From contig JAXDJV010000031.1 of NCBI GenBank assembly GCA_034667465.1, positions 1 through 64,000 on the forward strand: 64,000 nucleotides of DNA, written 5' to 3'. The first letter of the stretch is position 1. The number at the start of each line of letters is the position of its first letter. Shown here piece by piece: positions 60,716 to 64,000 of this stretch. The notes under the pieces were generated by a model, which was not told where the DNA came from, did not search any database, and saw only the letters and a program-made list of their open reading frames with translations. Source of the DNA: JAOBAU01 sp034667465. Its GTDB lineage: Bacteria; Acidobacteriota; Thermoanaerobaculia; Gp7-AA8. The translations under genes and the position numbers were made by a program.

Positions 60716-62407
60716 CTAAGCGCCGCGGCCCGCGGTTTCGGCGAGTCGCCGCACCGCCGACGCCAGTTCTTCCGGGTCAAGCGGCTTTTTCAGGTAGTCG
60801 TCGAAGCCGGACATCAACGCGTTCTGCCGATCTTCCGGCCGGCCGAATGCGGTGAGTGCGATGACCGGCGTCGCGTTCAACGGCGGCGGTAGTGCGCGCA
60901 CGGCGCGCACGAATGCGAAGCCGTCTTCTTCCGGCATGGCGAGATCGCACACGACGACGTCCGGCGGCGTCGCTTCGAACTGCCGCAATCCTTCGCGCAC
61001 AGAGCTCGCGTTCTGCACGTCGGCGTGCGTGCGCCGAAAGATCGCCGTGACCAGCTCGCGCGTGTACTCCTGATCGTCGATGACCAGCAGCCGCAGACCG
61101 CGCAGCGTCGGCAATTCCATGGCGCGCTTCGACGCGATCGGCGTCGTCGATTTCTGCGAGCGCTCCGCGTTTGCCGGCGCCGATTCGATGAAAGGCAGGT
61201 CGATGGTGAACGTCGCGCCGCGTCCCGCCCCTTCGCTGCCGACGCGAATGCGTCCGCCGTGCAGCTCGACGAGCGAGCGGACGATCGAGAGCCCAAGTCC
61301 GATCCCTTCGTGCGAGCGGGTCATCGAGCTGTCTTCCTGACTGAACGGCTCGAAGACGTGCGCGAGATACTCGGGCTCGATTCCTTTGCCGCTGTCGTGA
61401 ATGACGAGCCGCAATACGGAACCGACGACGGTGAGGCGAATCGTGATCGCGCCCCCGCGCGGTGTGAACTTCACCGCGTTCGAAAGGACGTTCCAGATGA
61501 TCTGCTGCATCCGTCCTTCGTCGCCGAGCACGCGCGGCAGAGTCGGCGGAATGCTGGCGAGGATCTCGATTCCTTTTGCGCTCGCGGCCGGATGAACGGT
61601 GGTCATTGCGGCGCGCAGCACCGGACCGACGTCGATCGGCACCGGATTGAAGGTCATCTTGCCGGCGACGATGCGCGAGACGTCGAGCACGTCATCGATC
61701 AGCTGCGCCTGGATCTCCGCGCTCTTCTCGATGGCGTCGATCGCTTCGCGCGCTTCCGTTTCGGGGAGGCCGAGCTTCAGCATGCGCGCCCAGCCGAGGA
61801 CCGCGGTCATCGGCGTGCGGAGCTCGTGGGAGAGAGTGGCGAGGAACTGATCCTTGCGGCGGTTCGCATCTTCGAGCGCTTTCTGCGCGGCCTGCTCGTC
61901 GGTGATGTCGCGGAACTCGAGCACGGCGCCGACCGGGCGGCCGTCGCGCTGCAGCGGCGAGAGCGAGCAGGAGACCGGGAACGGCGTTCCGTCGCGGCGC
62001 ATGAACAGATCGCGGTGGTTCTTCAGTGGCAGCAAGCGCACGCGTGCGTTTTTGATCGCGCACGTTTCGACACCGTGTCCGCCGCGCTCCGCCGGTGCGT
62101 GCGCGAGCTCGTGAAATGGCCCCTTCGACAGCTCCTCGCGCGTGAAACCGGTCTGCTTGATGGCTGCCGGATTCATGTACGTCACGACGCCGCGGTCATC
62201 GAGCATCACCAGACACGACGCGGCGTTTTCGGCGATCGTGCGGATCAGCGCGTTGGCGCGCTCGAGCTCGTCGGTTCGCGCTTCCAGCGCTTCCTTCGCC
62301 GCGATCAGCTCCTGTTCCGCACGCTGCCGCGCCAGGAGAATGCTCTGCGCGTTCTGAATCGCGACGGAGCGGAGCAACTCTTCTTCCGCGTCGTGCGACA
62401 ACGTCAA
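60716..62407 (-). CDS. Hybrid sensor histidine kinase, PAS-HisKA-HATPase-REC
   Basis: 563 residues, soluble. N-terminal coiled coil, PAS/PAC (ENAASCLVMLDDRGVVTYMN; AVLEFRDITDEQAAQKALE), HisKA with LATLSHELRTPMTAVLGWAR, HATPase with GIGLGLSIVRSLVELHGG, and REC with LLVIDDQEYTRELVTAIF, DVVVCDLAMPEEDG and YLKKPLDPEEL. Phospho-His and phospho-Asp present. Same architecture as the hybrid kinase at 29828-32194. TTG start overlaps the MetE-like gene stop by four bases, a tight coupling. Confidence 0.9.
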   Translation of the reverse strand: MTLSHDAEEELLRSVAIQNAQSILLARQRAEQELIAAKEALEARTDELERANALIRTIAENAASCLVMLDDRGVVTYMNPAAIKQTGFTREELSKGPFHELAHAPAERGGHGVETCAIKNARVRLLPLKNHRDLFMRRDGTPFPVSCSLSPLQRDGRPVGAVLEFRDITDEQAAQKALEDANRRKDQFLATLSHELRTPMTAVLGWARMLKLGLPETEAREAIDAIEKSAEIQAQLIDDVLDVSRIVAGKMTFNPVPIDVGPVLRAAMTTVHPAASAKGIEILASIPPTLPRVLGDEGRMQQIIWNVLSNAVKFTPRGGAITIRLTVVGSVLRLVIHDSGKGIEPEYLAHVFEPFSQEDSSMTRSHEGIGLGLSIVRSLVELHGGRIRVGSEGAGRGATFTIDLPFIESAPANAERSQKSTTPIASKRAMELPTLRGLRLLVIDDQEYTRELVTAIFRRTHADVQNASSVREGLRQFEATPPDVVVCDLAMPEEDGFAFVRAVRALPPPLNATPVIALTAFGRPEDRQNALMSGFDDYLKKPLDPEELASAVRRLAETAGRGA

Positions 62408-63471
62408 TGTCCCCCGAGCTCCGCCGCTGCGAGTGCCGTTCCAAGCACACGCGCGCGGACCTTTGCGAAGGCGGTGTCGCGAGTGGTCGACTTGTCATCG
62501 CTGAACGGCGCGAAGCCGCAGTCGTCGGTGGTGCCGAGCTGCTCGATCGGGATGTACTCTGCCGCTTCGAGCACGCGGTCGCGAACTTCCTCCGGCGTTT
62601 CGATGTGCGGATCGATCGGCGCGACGACGCCGACGAAGACGCGCTGATCGGGCTTCATGTACCTGCGGATGATCTTCAGTACGTGCGTGCGATCTTTTTC
62701 GCCGGCCAGCGCGATGCAGAAGTTCCCCGCTTTCAACTGAAAAAGACTCGGCAACAACTCCGAGTAATCAACCTCGGCGCTGTGCGTCGAATCGAGATCG
62801 CCACCCGGACAGGTATGAATCCCGATCTTCGATCGTTCTTCCGCGGAGAATCGCGACAAAGCGAGGTTGTTGAGATCGATGAAGCTGTTCAGCAGATCGC
62901 CCGAGGGGTCGATCTTCACCGCCAGCCGTCCCTCGGTGAAATCGATTTGAACTTTGTGCGCCCCTTTCGCGAGACAGCTGCGGATCTCCGATTCATGCTC
63001 GTTGAGCAGATCGTCGATGAACTCATCGCGCGAATAGCCGTCGATTCCTTCCGCCGGATACATGAGGCTCAGCGCCGACGGCGAAATGACGGCCTGTTTG
63101 ATCGGAAGGTGTGCGTAACGCTGTGCGACGTCGAGGTACGAATCGGCACGGCGCCGATAGCGAAACGGGCCGGAGGTCAGGCGCGGCATGCGGCGCGTAT
63201 GTCCCGCGGAGAAGGGGATTTTGAATCCGTCCGGCGCCGTGTTGTCCAGGCCGTGAACGCAGTACGTCCAGAAGTTGTGGTATTTGCGCTGCTCGCCGTC
63301 GGTAATCACCGGCGAACCGGTTTCCTCGAAGCGCGCGATCGTGTCGCGGATCGCCGCGTCGTAGAGCGGATCGAGCGCAGGATCATCAGCGTTTCCTCTG
63401 GCGGCGATCGCGTCAATCAGCTCCAGCGGCCGCGGGATACTGCCGATCGGTTCCGTCGGAATTGTCACCAT
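62404..63471 (-). CDS. Cobalamin-independent methionine synthase-like (MetE C-terminal type) enzyme
   Basis: 355 residues, only the catalytic TIM barrel. ITDGEQRKYHNFWTYCVHGL at the start, QIDFTEGRLAVKIDP, IHTCPGGDLDSTHSAEVDY (zinc His/Cys: HTC) and FVGVVAPIDPHIETPEEVRD with the late CGF of GTTDDCGFAPFSDD. In MetE the zinc activates homocysteine thiol. Single-domain members act as other methyltransferases (for instance corrinoid-dependent or MetE-like). Coupled to a hybrid histidine kinase. Confidence 0.85.
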   Translation of the reverse strand: MVTIPTEPIGSIPRPLELIDAIAARGNADDPALDPLYDAAIRDTIARFEETGSPVITDGEQRKYHNFWTYCVHGLDNTAPDGFKIPFSAGHTRRMPRLTSGPFRYRRRADSYLDVAQRYAHLPIKQAVISPSALSLMYPAEGIDGYSRDEFIDDLLNEHESEIRSCLAKGAHKVQIDFTEGRLAVKIDPSGDLLNSFIDLNNLALSRFSAEERSKIGIHTCPGGDLDSTHSAEVDYSELLPSLFQLKAGNFCIALAGEKDRTHVLKIIRRYMKPDQRVFVGVVAPIDPHIETPEEVRDRVLEAAEYIPIEQLGTTDDCGFAPFSDDKSTTRDTAFAKVRARVLGTALAAAELGGH

Positions 63472-63489
63472 GGCTTACGGCTCTGCAAA

Positions 63490-63705
63490 ATGAGAACCGT
63501 CGCGACCGCTTACTGCTGTGTGCGGAGACGCCGGTCGCCAAACGCGAGCTCTCGCTCGATGAGATCGCGAAAATGCCGCGAGCGGGGTGAAGGCGCGGCG
63601 TTGTCGGGAGACGAAGGTCCGCTGCGGATCGCCGTCGAAGGGGAGAAGCGGCCGGCGCGGTGCGTTCGTCAGGTCGTTCGCATCAGCGTTGTCGCCGCGC
63701 CGTAG
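63490..63705 (+). pseudogene. Remnant of a molybdopterin-binding oxidoreductase domain gene
   Basis: The ATG at 63490 starts a signal-like MRTVATA that continues, after a frameshift, as LLLCAETPVAKRELSLDEIA (63510-63590), resembling the first strands of small periplasmic molybdopterin-dependent oxidoreductases (LTLADLAALPR type). After a jump, the frame of 63601-63705 gives GDEGPLRIAVEGEKRPARCV and RQVVRISVV, the C-terminal motif of the same family. About 80 residues of the middle are missing. Rest of the 363-bp gap 63472-63835 is the composite repeat below. Confidence 0.5.
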
Positions 63706-63716
63706 CTTCCGGAAGT

Positions 63717-63840
63717 CCTTCTCCCTCCGGGAGAAGGTGCCGCGAAGCGGCGGATGAGGGGGTCGGCAGTTCCGCAACGCCTCGCCCCTCACCCGGCCTG
63801 ACGGCCAGCCTCTCCCGGTGGGAGAGGGATATCCCTCATC
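63717..63840. repeat. Composite dispersed repeat with two hairpins
   Basis: CCTTCTCCC-TCC-GGGAGAAGG (63717-63737), CCTCTCCC-GGT-GGGAGAGG (63809-63827), and outer inverted GATGAGGG (63753-63760) / CCCTCATC (63833-63840). The same hairpin type is found at 42988-43016. The right end covers the stop codon of the truncated gene. Confidence 0.7.
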
Positions 63841-64000
63841 GCGTCTTCTTCGCCGGGATGTTCGCGCCGTTTTGATGGAGCGTGAGCGCGTCCTTCTCGA
63901 ACGTGATCTGCGCGTTGACGACTTTGAGAAAGAACTCGGTGTCCGAATATGCGAAGAGCTCGAAGCGCGGCTGGCCGGTGGCCTGCGCATAGAGGTGCTC
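63836..64000 (-). CDS. Truncated gene at window edge, DUF3471-like C-terminus
   Basis: The last 54 codons of a gene that starts beyond the window. The visible end reads QATGQPRFELFAYSDTEFFL then KVVNAQITFEKD and LTLHQNG, the C-terminal domain often attached to serine beta-lactamase-like or peptidase proteins (DUF3471 type). The catalytic part is outside, so the full function cannot be given. Confidence 0.65.
   Translation of the reverse strand, partial: EHLYAQATGQPRFELFAYSDTEFFLKVVNAQITFEKDALTLHQNGANIPAKKTR

Noticed and set aside
61025..62647. 540-codon plus-strand open frame
   Set aside because: Antisense of the hybrid kinase and part of the MetE-like gene.

Overview
The window is high-GC bacterial chromosome, densely packed, with many 1-4 base gene overlaps and frequent GTG/TTG starts. 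A large Oar-type TonB-dependent receptor with an N-terminal carboxypeptidase-regulatory fold, MacAB-type pumps, several hybrid histidine kinases, secreted low-complexity proteins and short dispersed palindromes together suggest a soil Acidobacteriota-like organism. This is inference from gene content; there is no rRNA or marker tree here. The only RNA gene seen is tRNA-Ala(CGC). No complete transposase, phage or CRISPR array is present.

Left part (1-13 kb): a palindromic element at the extreme edge, a zinc-ribbon membrane protein, efp, an orphan branched-chain amino acid type binding lipoprotein, a histidine-kinase remnant, a secreted phosphoesterase, then a peroxide-defence group (Fur/PerR regulator, peroxiredoxin, AhpD). 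The Fur gene and the peroxiredoxin share a 7-3-7 palindrome. Next come a thioredoxin-like ferredoxin, a polytopic membrane protein, a DUF2721 protein, a phosphohexomutase, a REC-GGDEF(degenerate)-EAL regulator, RNase Z, tRNA-Ala and two secreted proteins.

13-29 kb: a six-gene minus-strand operon holds two small-subunit/GMC-oxidoreductase pairs, a cupin and a ferritin-like protein. It is followed by the TonB receptor and a second tight minus-strand operon (TPR/beta-barrel protein, cellulose-synthase-like GT2, GH26-like glycanase, six-repeat carboxypeptidase-regulatory-like secreted protein) that looks like an undescribed synthase-dependent exopolysaccharide system. A secreted jacalin-like lectin sits just upstream.

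29-47 kb: a PAS-PAS-PAS hybrid kinase with a duplicated PAS unit; a macA/macB/permease operon, a Spy/CpxP-like protein and a LytS/LytTR pair linked by a shared 18-bp motif; RidA plus a PLP enzyme with a divergent LysR regulator; a dienelactone hydrolase with a divergent GlxA-type regulator; a DinB/YCII pair beside an ECF42-like sigma factor with a matching promoter; a diheme cytochrome, OsmC and an ACT protein.

47-64 kb is the most accessory part. It holds an ice-binding-like (DUF3494) four-gene operon whose Shine-Dalgarno lies in a hairpin, a DoxX/cupin pair with a divergent MocR regulator, and a three-gene module (unknown 422-aa protein, Xre/ParS antitoxin, RES toxin) preceded by 12-bp-period repeats. 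A 1519-aa multi-pass Cache protein, an unknown protein, another PAS-kinase-REC hybrid, a MetE-like enzyme, a decayed molybdopterin-domain gene, a composite dispersed repeat and a truncated gene at the edge follow. Two pseudogenes (2384-2561 and 63490-63705) have the same architecture: an N-terminus joined to a C-terminus after loss of the middle.
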